From positions 1-64,000 of the forward strand of contig CAJBME010000345.1 of assembly GCA_903954065.1 (NCBI GenBank): a stretch of 64,000 nt of DNA, read 5' to 3'. This DNA comes from an uncultured bacterium (GTDB lineage Bacteria; Verrucomicrobiota; Verrucomicrobiia; Verrucomicrobiales; V1-33). The notes under the pieces were generated by a model that had not been told where the DNA came from, did not search any database, and saw nothing but the letters and a program-made list of their open reading frames with translations. The first letter of the stretch is position 1, and each line of letters starts with the position of its first letter. Below, in pieces: positions 7,035 to 18,000 of the stretch. Made by a program: the position numbers and the translations under genes.

Positions 7035-9095
7035 TTAATTAGCCGCCGGCTCCGGCGCAACCCCACTCGTCGGTTCACCACTGTTTTGCTTTTCTTTTTC
7101 GTCTTCTTCCTCATCGGCGGATTTTTCTTCCTCCGCAGAAGCACCAGCGTCCTCGCCACCCCCATAACCGATGACCTCGACCGTAACCAGCGAGGCTGGC
7201 TCCTCAGGTGGTGGCTGTGATTCAACCGGCCGTTGCGTCGCCTGATTGGTGGCCGCAGTGGCAGCCGTCGAGGAAGCTCCCGCCGTATTGGCGGCCGAAG
7301 TCAATCCTCCCACATTGGGCGCCGAAACACTTGGCGCCGAAGGAGCCCCAGCACTGCTCCCCGTCACCGCAATATTGCTCGCATTAAGCACCTGAGTCGC
7401 CGCCAAATTCAGATTACCGGCCGAACGAATACCCGCGTCGCCTGCATCAATCACCCCAGCCGGCGCAATCAAATCAACGTTGCCCGGAGGAATCCCCTCA
7501 ACCGTCGCCAGCACACCAATCCCCCCGCCCGTCGCCAAGCCGGCCAGATCAGTCGACACATCCGCACTCTGCGGATCAATCAGAACCCGCGTCGGCGGCG
7601 CCGAGGCCACCGTCTTCGACGAAGTGCCCGCCGCAATGTTACCCGCCGAAGACCAGATGATCATGTCCCCGCCGCGCAGCGTGAAAATCCGGCCAATGCC
7701 AATATCCACATTTCCATCAGTGAAAATGGAGATATTGCCACCACTCTCCGTAATAATCCCCGGTGGCACCAAAGGATTACCAATGTTGGAATTAGCCAGC
7801 GTCAGCCCACCATTCGGAGAAAACACACTGATGTCACCACCCGCCGTCGTCCGGACACTCCGCCCGCGAGTCAGCACCTCCCCCGGTCCACTCACCCCAC
7901 CAAACAACGTCCCAATCGCCGCAAATCCCTCATCATAATTCCCGGAAACCGAGAAATCACGACCCGCATCGCGCAACACCCGGTAAAAAACTTCCAACGC
8001 CACCCGGTTCTGCTCGGCTTCCGACAATGACTCAAAGTCACCCACTCCCAGCTCCGCCAAATACGCCTGGCCGTCGGCCCCATCGACATATTCATTAATG
8101 AAGTTGTCGAAATCCATAGTGGTATCGACCAAGCTGGTCACCGGCCCGAGCCCCGCGCCCGCCACCAAATTGGATCCCGTATATGGCAGATAAGGATTGC
8201 GGGCATTGCCAATACTGATCATGCCCGCACCGGTGCCATTGGCACTGCTCGCACCAGTGCCCAGATCAAGATTTCGTCCCGCTAACACGACTAGGCTACC
8301 GGGTCCGGAAATCTGCAGATCACCGGGCAATGGCGCTTCATCCCGACCCGGCTGATTGCCAGGAGCCGTGGCCTCCGCACGCAACGGCGAGTTGGCATTG
8401 GAAGCGACAATATCACGCCCGGCACTCACCACACTCTGATCTCCATCCCTCAAATTTTGCAGATAAAATGCCACATCCGTTATGTCCTGAGACGCATTGA
8501 TCCTCGCGGGTTTGGCCGTAAATACTGTCAATCCGGAAAGATTGCCGCCCAGAGCATAAATGCGCGCCGGCTCCATATCCTCCAAGTGCAAAAGCCCCTG
8601 CGTGTGCAGCGCCTGCTTGGTCTGAATCACCCCGCCCGTCGAACCCGTTTCAGCAAAAAGATTGGCCACTCCTGCCAAGAAACCAGGCCGCGTCGTATTA
8701 GCCTGATTATTGACCCGGCCGGCCACCAGCTGATACGCAAAGGGCGACATCACACTAGGAATCGCCGCCGGATCCGCATCTGAAAGATTGATGCGGCTCG
8801 AATTCCAAACGGTCACACTTTGACCCGGCACAAGGATATTACTCCGTCCCGCCGGCTGCAGGGCATTAAGCGATCCGCTGGCCAGCAGGTCCAGTGTCCC
8901 CCGCGCTGCAGGCGCCAGCGTCAGATCACCCACCACATTGATGTCACCCGAGAAAGCCGTCACATCAAGCGTCGGCGGCGCCAACGAAAACACACTCGTG
9001 AACGGCTCGACACTCGTCTCCGCCAGCCTCAGCCATGGTTGGTTGAAAGCCGCCCCATTGGCTCCGTCGTGAGCAAATTGGCCCGCTCCATCCAC
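7035..9095 (-). CDS. C-terminal part of the TpsA/filamentous haemagglutinin exoprotein (DUF3739-type), out of frame with the main ORF
   Basis: This frame continues the giant exoprotein after a -1 shift near 9040-9060. The upstream limit given (a GTG at 9095) is not a plausible start: no Shine-Dalgarno is seen and it lies inside the preceding ORF. From AAFNQPWLRLAETSVEPF onward the sequence matches the conserved C-terminal region of filamentous haemagglutinin family proteins (DUF3739). Examples are GGDISVFSPNGGLTLANSNI, FTLRGGDMIIWSSAGNIAAG, KTVASAPPTRVLIDPQSADV and IGVLATVEGIPPGNVDLIAP. The end is acidic and low-complexity, rich in Glu, Asp and Lys. Either a sequencing or assembly error, a real frameshift mutation or recoding explains the split. 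With the shift repaired the whole protein would have about 3,780 residues. Confidence 0.8.
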   Translation of the reverse strand: MDGAGQFAHDGANGAAFNQPWLRLAETSVEPFTSVFSLAPPTLDVTAFSGDINVVGDLTLAPAARGTLDLLASGSLNALQPAGRSNILVPGQSVTVWNSSRINLSDADPAAIPSVMSPFAYQLVAGRVNNQANTTRPGFLAGVANLFAETGSTGGVIQTKQALHTQGLLHLEDMEPARIYALGGNLSGLTVFTAKPARINASQDITDVAFYLQNLRDGDQSVVSAGRDIVASNANSPLRAEATAPGNQPGRDEAPLPGDLQISGPGSLVVLAGRNLDLGTGASSANGTGAGMISIGNARNPYLPYTGSNLVAGAGLGPVTSLVDTTMDFDNFINEYVDGADGQAYLAELGVGDFESLSEAEQNRVALEVFYRVLRDAGRDFSVSGNYDEGFAAIGTLFGGVSGPGEVLTRGRSVRTTAGGDISVFSPNGGLTLANSNIGNPLVPPGIITESGGNISIFTDGNVDIGIGRIFTLRGGDMIIWSSAGNIAAGTSSKTVASAPPTRVLIDPQSADVSTDLAGLATGGGIGVLATVEGIPPGNVDLIAPAGVIDAGDAGIRSAGNLNLAATQVLNASNIAVTGSSAGAPSAPSVSAPNVGGLTSAANTAGASSTAATAATNQATQRPVESQPPPEEPASLVTVEVIGYGGGEDAGASAEEEKSADEEEDEKEKQNSGEPTSGVAPEPAAN

Positions 9096-12000
9096 ACCTG
9101 AAGAATAGAACGCGCCGTATTCTCGGTCGGCAAGACGACTTCATGCCTCAAGGTCACTTCTCCACCAAGCGAAGCAACCCGCACCGCACTGGCCGCATCA
9201 TACGTGGAAAAATACGTCTTGTACCAAAACTTGTTGTTCAATCCCGCCGGCAGCAGAAACGGATTCGTCGTCGGTCCGAGCAGAATGTTCCCGCGTGCGC
9301 TCACGTTAAACTCTGACTTCCCGGCAAAAAGCATGGTCGGCAGCCATGTTTGTGGCGCCAGTACTTCCGGATTAATGAAGCTGGTCAGATAGTTGCGCGA
9401 CGGAGAGCGAGTGCTGTTCGTCACGATGTCACGCCCCGCCTCTAAACGGCCGCTGCCGCGCTCAACATAATAAATGCCAGCATTGATGTCCGTACCCGCC
9501 CGCACCAGAACATCACCCCCACCCAATTCCACCAACCGCGTCAAATCCGGAACTCCACGCGGCGCACGGGCATTGGTCGGCGCCACCGCATCCACGTTGG
9601 CCACCGAGCCGCCTGCCACCAGCGTGATATTGCCCCCACCCAGTGCACCCACCCCCTGGAAGAAATTACTGAAATCAACCCACCACGTGGTGGAGGCCGC
9701 CGGATCCGTCACTCCACTCTGCCCAACCCCCACCCCGCCTACTCCAAATTCACCGGTCGACGGATCCACATACCCACGGCGATACAACCAGTTGACCGGC
9801 ATCTGGCGAGATGAATCAGGCACATAGTCACCGAGCGTAGTGCGCGTCAGCCTCTCAATGTCACTGCCAGCAGTAATCGAAATATTGCCGCCAGCCATGC
9901 TGTACTGGGCGGCATATGTTTGCTGCACCGCACCAAGATCACCCTGGTTGGGATGAATCGGACGCGTCAGCACCGGCATCACAAAATCATTCGGAGCAAA
10001 AATCTGCGTCGGCGTGCTGACCTGCGTTCCAGCCGTGTAAATCGAGGCCAGAGTGTTCAGGAGTCGCAGGCTGCGCCCAGCAGAAAGGTCGATGTCACCA
10101 GAACCCGTACGAATGACTTGCCATCCTTGGGAGATCAAACTTGAGGTAACCGCATTATTCCCGCCCGGAGCGTTGGCCGCCCCTAGGTTTTTACCAAGCT
10201 GAATCATTCCCGATCCCGCCGCCAGTGCGGCCAGCGGCCGCACAGAACGGAAATCCGCCGAAGCCAGGTCCGCTCCCGCCGTCAACCGGTAGGACCACGA
10301 CTGCGTATTCGTCGGCAACAGCGGATTCGCCGCCATCAAAGGCGCCAGCCACAACGCGGAATTACCGCCCGCCGGAGCCGGGTCAACCGCCGCAAATCCA
10401 TCGCTCAACGTGTTAAAAAATGTCAGATTGCCAGCCGCCCGCAACGTCAACACCCCAGGAGCACTCATCGGACCAAATCGAAAGGTCTCCAGATTCCAGT
10501 CACCCGACGGTGTGGAATTGGCCGCCCCCAAACTCAGATCCCCCGTGCGATGCACTATCTCCGCCCCCGGAACTAACACCACCCTCGAATCAAGTCGCTG
10601 CCCATCATCCCCCAACAACCGCAGCCGCATCGCATCATATCCAACGCTGGCCGTACCCGCCTCACCCAGAAAGGCCTGCGCATCCGTACGAATTCCGCTC
10701 TGCACCGCACCGGAAATCACACCCGTACCAGCCGTCAAATCATACACTTTAAAGCCTTCAACGACAATACTCGACGCATTGCGAATCGTCCCGTTGATCG
10801 GCGCTACGCCAAGATCAGTGCCATCCGCATTCCGCGGCGCTCGCAAATGCAACGTGCCAGTAAACCGGCCCAACGATTGACTTCCAACTCCAGCCTCGGC
10901 AACCGACAGGTCAATCATCGATCCAGTTTGCAGGTCAAGCCGCGCGTCCGTTCCAGCGACCCCATCGCGGCTCGACCCGGCCGCCAGCGAGATCCGCCCA
11001 CCCTGCCCGGCAGCATTAAAGCTGGCTCCGGCCACACTCATCTCCGCACCCGCCGCCACCACCAGGTTGCCACCCGCCGCCAGATCAATCACCCCACCAG
11101 TCACTCCAGAGGCATCAAGCCGCCCCGTCACCGTGATCGTCCCCCGATCAGCCGTCACCCGATAAAGCGCAGCCTTCGCCGCTCCGTCAATCAACACATC
11201 ACCCGCCCGAAGTCGATATTCGCGCGCCTGCGTAAATGACCCTTCATTCAAACGTGAATCAATGGCCGACAGCGCCCCGCCGGCCAACCGCCCGGCATCA
11301 AGCGTGAATGAACCAGCACGACGACCGGTCGCCGCCCCGCCCTTCATCACCCCCAGCAAGTCAAATCCACCATTCTGCGCCCGCACATTGATCCCGCCCG
11401 CATTCCCGCCACCCGCCGGAGCCGATACATCCACCGTACCACCCTCACCCAGCACCACGGAACCCGTCGCCGATTCCAAAGTGGCCGTCCCCCCGTCCGT
11501 AAAACGAGATACATCCAGAAACACCTTCGAAACACCGGCAAGATTGATCAGCGAAGCCCCATTCGAGCCGAGGCGGAGGTCACCCGCCGTAGCCCGGGCG
11601 ATTAGCTCCCCACTCGGAAGCACGATCTCGCTGTCCAACGACACCGCAGCCCCCTCAATACTGAAACGAGCACCCAATCCACCAGCCTCAGCCGCCGACG
11701 CCGCCGCTGGACGGACCAGAGAGACCGCTCCTCCCGCACTCACTCCATGCACCGCCGCCTGCGCCGCCGTCAATAAGGGCGTCTCCAGCCGCAGACCTCC
11801 CGCCACCTCAAAACCACCAGAACCTACCGCCAGCAGACGAGAGGATGCACTCAAATCAACCCGCGACTGACCGGAAACAGCCACTCGACCAGCCCCCAGC
11901 GTGATCTCGTCCGCTTCAAACCGCAATCCACCCGATGCCACACCCGTCGACGGCGCCGGAGCCACACGATTCGTCGGGTTCTCAAGCCGGATCGAACGCG

Positions 12001-15000
12001 CAGCAAAAGTAGCCGCGCCCTCGCCCGCATTGTAGCTCCGCAGGGCCGCCGCGCTCAAGGTGAGCGCATCCAAACCACGGCGCGAACCAAGTTGGCCCGT
12101 TCCATAAATATCCACGCTGGAATAACTCAACAATGACAAGGTCCGGGCACTGGCCTGTAACGACTCCAGCGCTCGACCAGCCAACACCAGACCAGACGTC
12201 GGTGCCACCTCACCAGCATCATCAAGCACCAATGTAATCTGTCCGCTATTCAGGGCCACCCCAGCCGCCTCTAGTCGAGCGAGGGGATCGAGAGTTGTGC
12301 CCGCCGTCGAATCAAGAATAATGCTCCCACCACCGATGACGGCCCCCGCGCCAATCAACATTTGTGGATCCGTGCCGCCCCCAACGCCGCGCCTGATGAT
12401 CGAGCCGCCCGCAGACCCGCTGACCCTCAGCAACGTACCATCCCCACTACCAACCACCGCCGGATCGCCCAAAACCAATTCCTGGGGCACTCCCGCGCCC
12501 GTCCCACGAATTTCTGAACCGGCCGCCACACTCAACAATCCCTTGGAAACAAGAATGATGTCCGTGCCGCGCAGTGGCTCACCCGCAGTCTGGACCGTCA
12601 AATTGCGAGTCGCCACCGCCACCCCCGTCCCCGTCGGAGTCGTAACCCGCTGCCCGCCAACCAACAAGCTCTCCGCCCCAAAACGATTCAACTGTGAAAC
12701 GCTGAGCGCCAAGACTCCCGCTCCACCACCCGTACCATCCGCATTGATCAAAATGTCACCCGGGCTGCTCAGATCAACCAGCGCTCCCAAACCGCCGGCC
12801 AACGTGCCGGACCCCACCCGACCGTTCAATACCATGGAACTCGTCGCACTCAGCGAAAGCTGTCCCGCGTCACCCGGCAATCGCGGCACCGCAAAATCCC
12901 GCGCCCTCGCCGCATCGCCAAGGAACGGCGTCGCTTCATAAACTTCATACGTCGCCCGCTGCCGGAATGTCGAGGCCGGGGCAATTTCAAACCGCTGCAT
13001 CAACGTGACCCCGGTCCGGCCGGCATCCAACACATTCGCCCGGTAACCAGACCCAAGACTGGCCCCATCAGCCAGCGCCACCGAACCGACAGGCGCGCCG
13101 CTCTGCGGACTGATCAGGAAAGCCCCCGGCAGCAAAGCATAACGAGCCGGCAACAAGGTGTAGGACCCAGCAGCCAGTCCTGGGCTGTCGCCCAGCGTGA
13201 TCTGGTCACCGACCTGCAACGACCCCGTCACATAACCCGCCGCCCCTTGGAGGTTGGGCGCCACTGGGTTAAACGGCGCAAAAGGCGCATACTCAAAACC
13301 ATAGCCCGGAAGGACGGCAAAACTCGTCGAAGAACCAAGTATGTCCCTCGATCCACCATTGCCCGCGATCCAGCGGTAAGCAAAGAGGTCACCCCCACCG
13401 CTGATATCAATGAGTGACCCAGCCGCCGTGACCACGCTCTGAGCAGATAAATTGACGGTTTTGGAGGGTGCCCCACCAACCGTAATGTCATTTCCGGCAG
13501 GATCGATCCAAGAGATACCGTCGAAACTGATGCCGTAAGGGATGGATAAGGCACGACCGGTCCGGCTGTCCACCGCCGAGACTGAAGTGCTACTCTGGCT
13601 TCCCAAAATAAGGTCCGTCGTGATCGGGCTGGGGCGGGTGCTGCCGGCCACCGGATCCACCGGAGCTTGCCCACTGCCATTCCAACCCAGATTGATCACC
13701 CCGATCGGCGCGCGCAAGCTGCCGCCTTGCTCGATCCGAGAGGCATGCAACGACAGCGTCCCACCAGCTGACAAGGGCAAATCACGCGCCCCAGATCCCA
13801 CAAGAGTAATGCTCCCACGCCGCCCTGCCGCGCCACCCGCGCCCGCCGCCTCATCATGAGCAAAAATCCCGAAAGACCTGAGCGTCACCGGATAAATCTG
13901 GCCAGCTTCCATTACGAGGTCGCCCGCCATACTCAAGGTGCCATTGCCGCGAATATCGCCCCCTCGCGCCGTCACCCGCGCCATCCCAATGCCCTGCAAC
14001 GAAAGATTTCCCACATCAATAAGGTCCGCCGTCACGATCAGTCGACCCGTCCCACGCCCCGGCGCCAACGACCACGAGGAGGTCACGCCCGAAGCATCCG
14101 TCTTTGTGAAAATAAAGGGCTCCTGCCCAGGTAATGTGGGCGGCCTAAATGCCTGGCCCAAGGCCACATAAGGAGCGGTCAGCCGGACATCATCCGTCGC
14201 GTAAATCACCCCGCCACCAGCCACCTGCAAACGCCCAGGCATTCTGATGTCAACCGGACCCGAAAACCGAACGTTCCCGCCCAATGTCAGAGCATCAAAA
14301 CCACCCGCCGCCTGACTGGATAGAGCAAAACGCCCCAACGCCGGCTGCATCACCCCGTCCGCGCCCGCCACCGCAAGACCAATGCCCTGCCTCACCCCGT
14401 CCGCTAGGACATAACCACTCTGCTCGACAATCAAGTTCTCGTCAGCGGAAGTAAATTCCTGACCCTGCGGACGAAACCTGCCCGACGACACCACAAGTGA
14501 TCCTCCGATCGCCGATCGTCCGCCAGCCAGCCCACTCAGCGTGGCATCCGTGTACAGCATCTCGCCGCCCGCCAGCCGAATGGAACCACCATTGGAATCG
14601 ATGCGCACCGGCCCGTACTGGACTCCGCGCAGCGAATTGGCGGGGTAATTGGAAGTGGCGAGATAAGTAGGCGACAAATCAAGCATTCCAGTACTGCCGG
14701 AGACATCGACTTTCACACCCCGCTCGGCCACGATGTTACCCGAGACAGCGATGGAGCCACCCGCGGTAATCTGGCCCTGCCTCCAGCCATTCGGATGTAG
14801 ATTCACCACCGGCCGACCGGCCGTGGAAAGCACCGTTCCGGCCGCCAGATGAACAGTCGGCAGCGGCGCCCCCAGCGGAATACTTGGAAATTGGTTGCTG
14901 CCAGTCACCGTAATCGCTCCAGCAGGCGCATACACCTCCCCGGCCACCGAGACCGTCTCGCCACGTAACGCCACCACCCCCAACGCGTCCGTCCGAATCT

Positions 15001-18000
15001 TCGCTCCAGCCCCCACCACCACATCACCACGTGAGACCAAGCGATTGCCAAAAGTATCCCGAGCTCCCAGTCCCTGAAAAGTTAGACTCGCCGTCGAACG
15101 CAGCCCCTCCGGCCGCCCATAGGGTCGCAATCCAAGCGCCGCTTCCGCACCACCAGAAGGAACGGCCAACCAACCGCTCACCACCGGCTCAATCACCGTG
15201 CCAGCCGCCACCAACACCGCCGGCAAGAACGAACCATCCTCCGCTCCAGGCCAGCCAATGCCAGTCAGTGAAATCGCGCCAAAACCACCTTCATTGAAAA
15301 ATTCAGGCGTTAGCTGCAGCGCTAACGGATGAACCCGCGCCCCCCCCACTTGCACCATCTGCGCCTGAATGGACAGAAGCCCACTTCCGCCCGCCAGACC
15401 AGAAAACCCTTTCAGCCCGGCACCAAGTTGCAATCGCCCGCCGTCCACCGCCTGAATCGACAGATCACGGCCGGTCTGCAGCTCGAGCGACCCCGCACGC
15501 CCATAGGTAAACCCACCACGCGCCCCGGCGGTCACCCCGCCAGAGACATCAATAAGACTGCCGCGCGCCAGATCCGCCGCATAACTTTTAATGCTGACCT
15601 GACCACCATCCACAGCCGTGGGCTGGTCCAATGGAGTCCGGCCGGCCGGCCGATAGTCGACAATTTGACCGGCCGTACTGATCAGCGCACCATCGCCCAG
15701 TGTTACCATCCCACGACCCGGATTGGGTGGCGGAAGCTGAGCTCCGCTAGTCTTATTGAGCAATTCAGCAACGCTTGGAGAAAGATTGTACGCGAGCAGC
15801 GAGACCGCTCCCCCCGGAGAGACCAGACGTCCGTCAACTCTCACGGTAGCTCCTTCCAACGTAATCGCTCCTTTGACCGGAGTTTCCAACATCACATCCT
15901 GCGGAACATGAATGTCTCCGTCCGGATTGCGCACTCGAAGCCCAGCCCAGCCACCATCTCGCAAAAGCCCCGGCTCTAAAACCACCGTCGCGATCCTGTC
16001 GTCGCGAAGTGGAAGTGGATCACCTGCCGAAGTCGTGCCAAATGCGTCTGCCGACCGTAAATCCATCGTCTCGCTGAACACGACCCGCGGCGGCGTCGGC
16101 GATACCAATGGATCCACCGGCCCGCCCGCCACCAGCTGCTGCACTTCAAAGCCGAGCTCCAGTGTGCCACCACGCGGAGCCACTGTCGTCTGCCGCGGTC
16201 CGTTGACGGCCGCCGCACGGAAAATTCCATCCACCGCCATCGAGGCCGCCGCCAAAGAAAGATTCCCAGCATCAGCACCAGACAAATAACTTTGTTCAAA
16301 ATGCTCGCCCGTCATCCACGGCACCCGATAGGTGCGGTTCACTCCCCACTTGGGATGACTCTCAATAAACTCGCCCGTAAACAGGCCGTCATACATTAAA
16401 TCCGGAGTCGCCGCCGCAATGTCAAGCAAACGCCCAAAACGAAGCAACCGCGTTGTTTGAACCACACCCTCACCATAATTCACCCACCCCGCCGAAGTAT
16501 CAATCGACGCGCCGTCCTGCACCACAATCGATCCCCCAGAAGCCAGCTTTACACTGCCGCCGGCCACCGTCAGCTCATCCACCGTGCGCTCAATCAAATT
16601 GCCGTAGCCACGCAAATCCGCCAGCGGCGTGCCCACCCACGGCCGTCCGTTGTACACTCCAGATTTCCGCAGATCCACCGTGATCTCACCACCACGAAAA
16701 AAACTACTCCGTTGCAACGGCGAATCCGCCAGCTCAGATGAACGAAGCGTGACCGTCAGAATATGCTGGCTCAACGGAGCCGCCGCATCCGTCGTCCCCG
16801 CCACATTGATCGAAACATCGCGGTCAAGATAAATCTGCCCGCCGCTGCGAACAAAGGCCGTACGATTCTGCGGCCCGTCGAGATCCCAGACACCAGTCTC
16901 CAGCGCCACCGCCGCATTGGGCGCATGCAACAGCGCACCCGTCTCAAAATGCACAGTCTTGCCCCTCGCGTTCACCTGCGAACGAAGCGCCAATCCCGTC
17001 CCAATCACCTTGTCCTCACTCCCCCATTCCGGCAGAACGCTCATCATACTGCCTGCCCCAACCGTCACCGCTCCCGTACTCTGGTTCGCCCCCTGGCCGC
17101 CATACAAAAACGGAGGCGAGGTCGCACTGAAAACGGGGTCAAACTTCTGGTTCGCCGAGGCATTATACTCGGCCCGCAAATCAATCCGACCATTCAGCGA
17201 AACAGATGTCGAACTCTCAATCACCCCCAGTTGACGGACGTCCTTTCCAGTCAACGCCACACTTCCCCGCGGAATTTCAATCAATCCAGCATTCGTGACC
17301 GTACCGGCATAATCACCAACCTGCCCGACATACGCGTCCAGTCCGCGCAGGCTGGCATCCGTCGAACTGTGGGCCGCCAAGCCGACTTGCAAACCCGCCG
17401 CCAACAACGTCTGACCGTCCGGCGTCGACAGCGTGCCCTCGTTCGTCACTGTCGCTCCAATCAAGGCAATCCTTCCACCCACATTCGCCTCGGTCGTCGG
17501 AGCCGAAAGCCGCGCCCCAGCCAGCACCGTCACCGCTCCATACCGACCTCCCGGCGGCGGCGGCGGCGTGAATGGCGTCTCCCCACTTTGTGGAAGCCCG
17601 GAAAAAAGAAATTGCGCCGTCGACGACTGGTTCAACAACCCGCGCTGAATCAGCGTGTCATTGATCGGTAACGCCGATGCCGTCAGCGTGTGCACATTCA
17701 CCTGGCTCGTCCCGCCGAAAATGATGCCGTTTTGATTAATAACGTACACTTGGCCGTCCGCCTGCAGGGAGCCCAAAATCTGCGATGGCACGCCACTCGG
17801 GTCATTGACCTTATTGAAAGCGATCCATTGGTTGCGGTTCGCTCCGCCCGCAGACTGGTCAAATTTTAAGGTCGTTTCTTTCCCGATGTTGAAGGAATTC
17901 CAGTTCAGCAACGCCTGCTGCGCGGTTTGTTTGACCGTGACCTGGGCCGCCGCCGCCCCTCCAGCCCCCGATTGCACGGGATTGAGCGCGCCCACCGGCG

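Noticed and set aside
16763..17671. Long plus-strand open frames opposite the giant exoprotein gene
   Set aside because: Arg/His/Pro-rich composition and no ribosome sites; they are antisense shadows of a high-GC repetitive gene.
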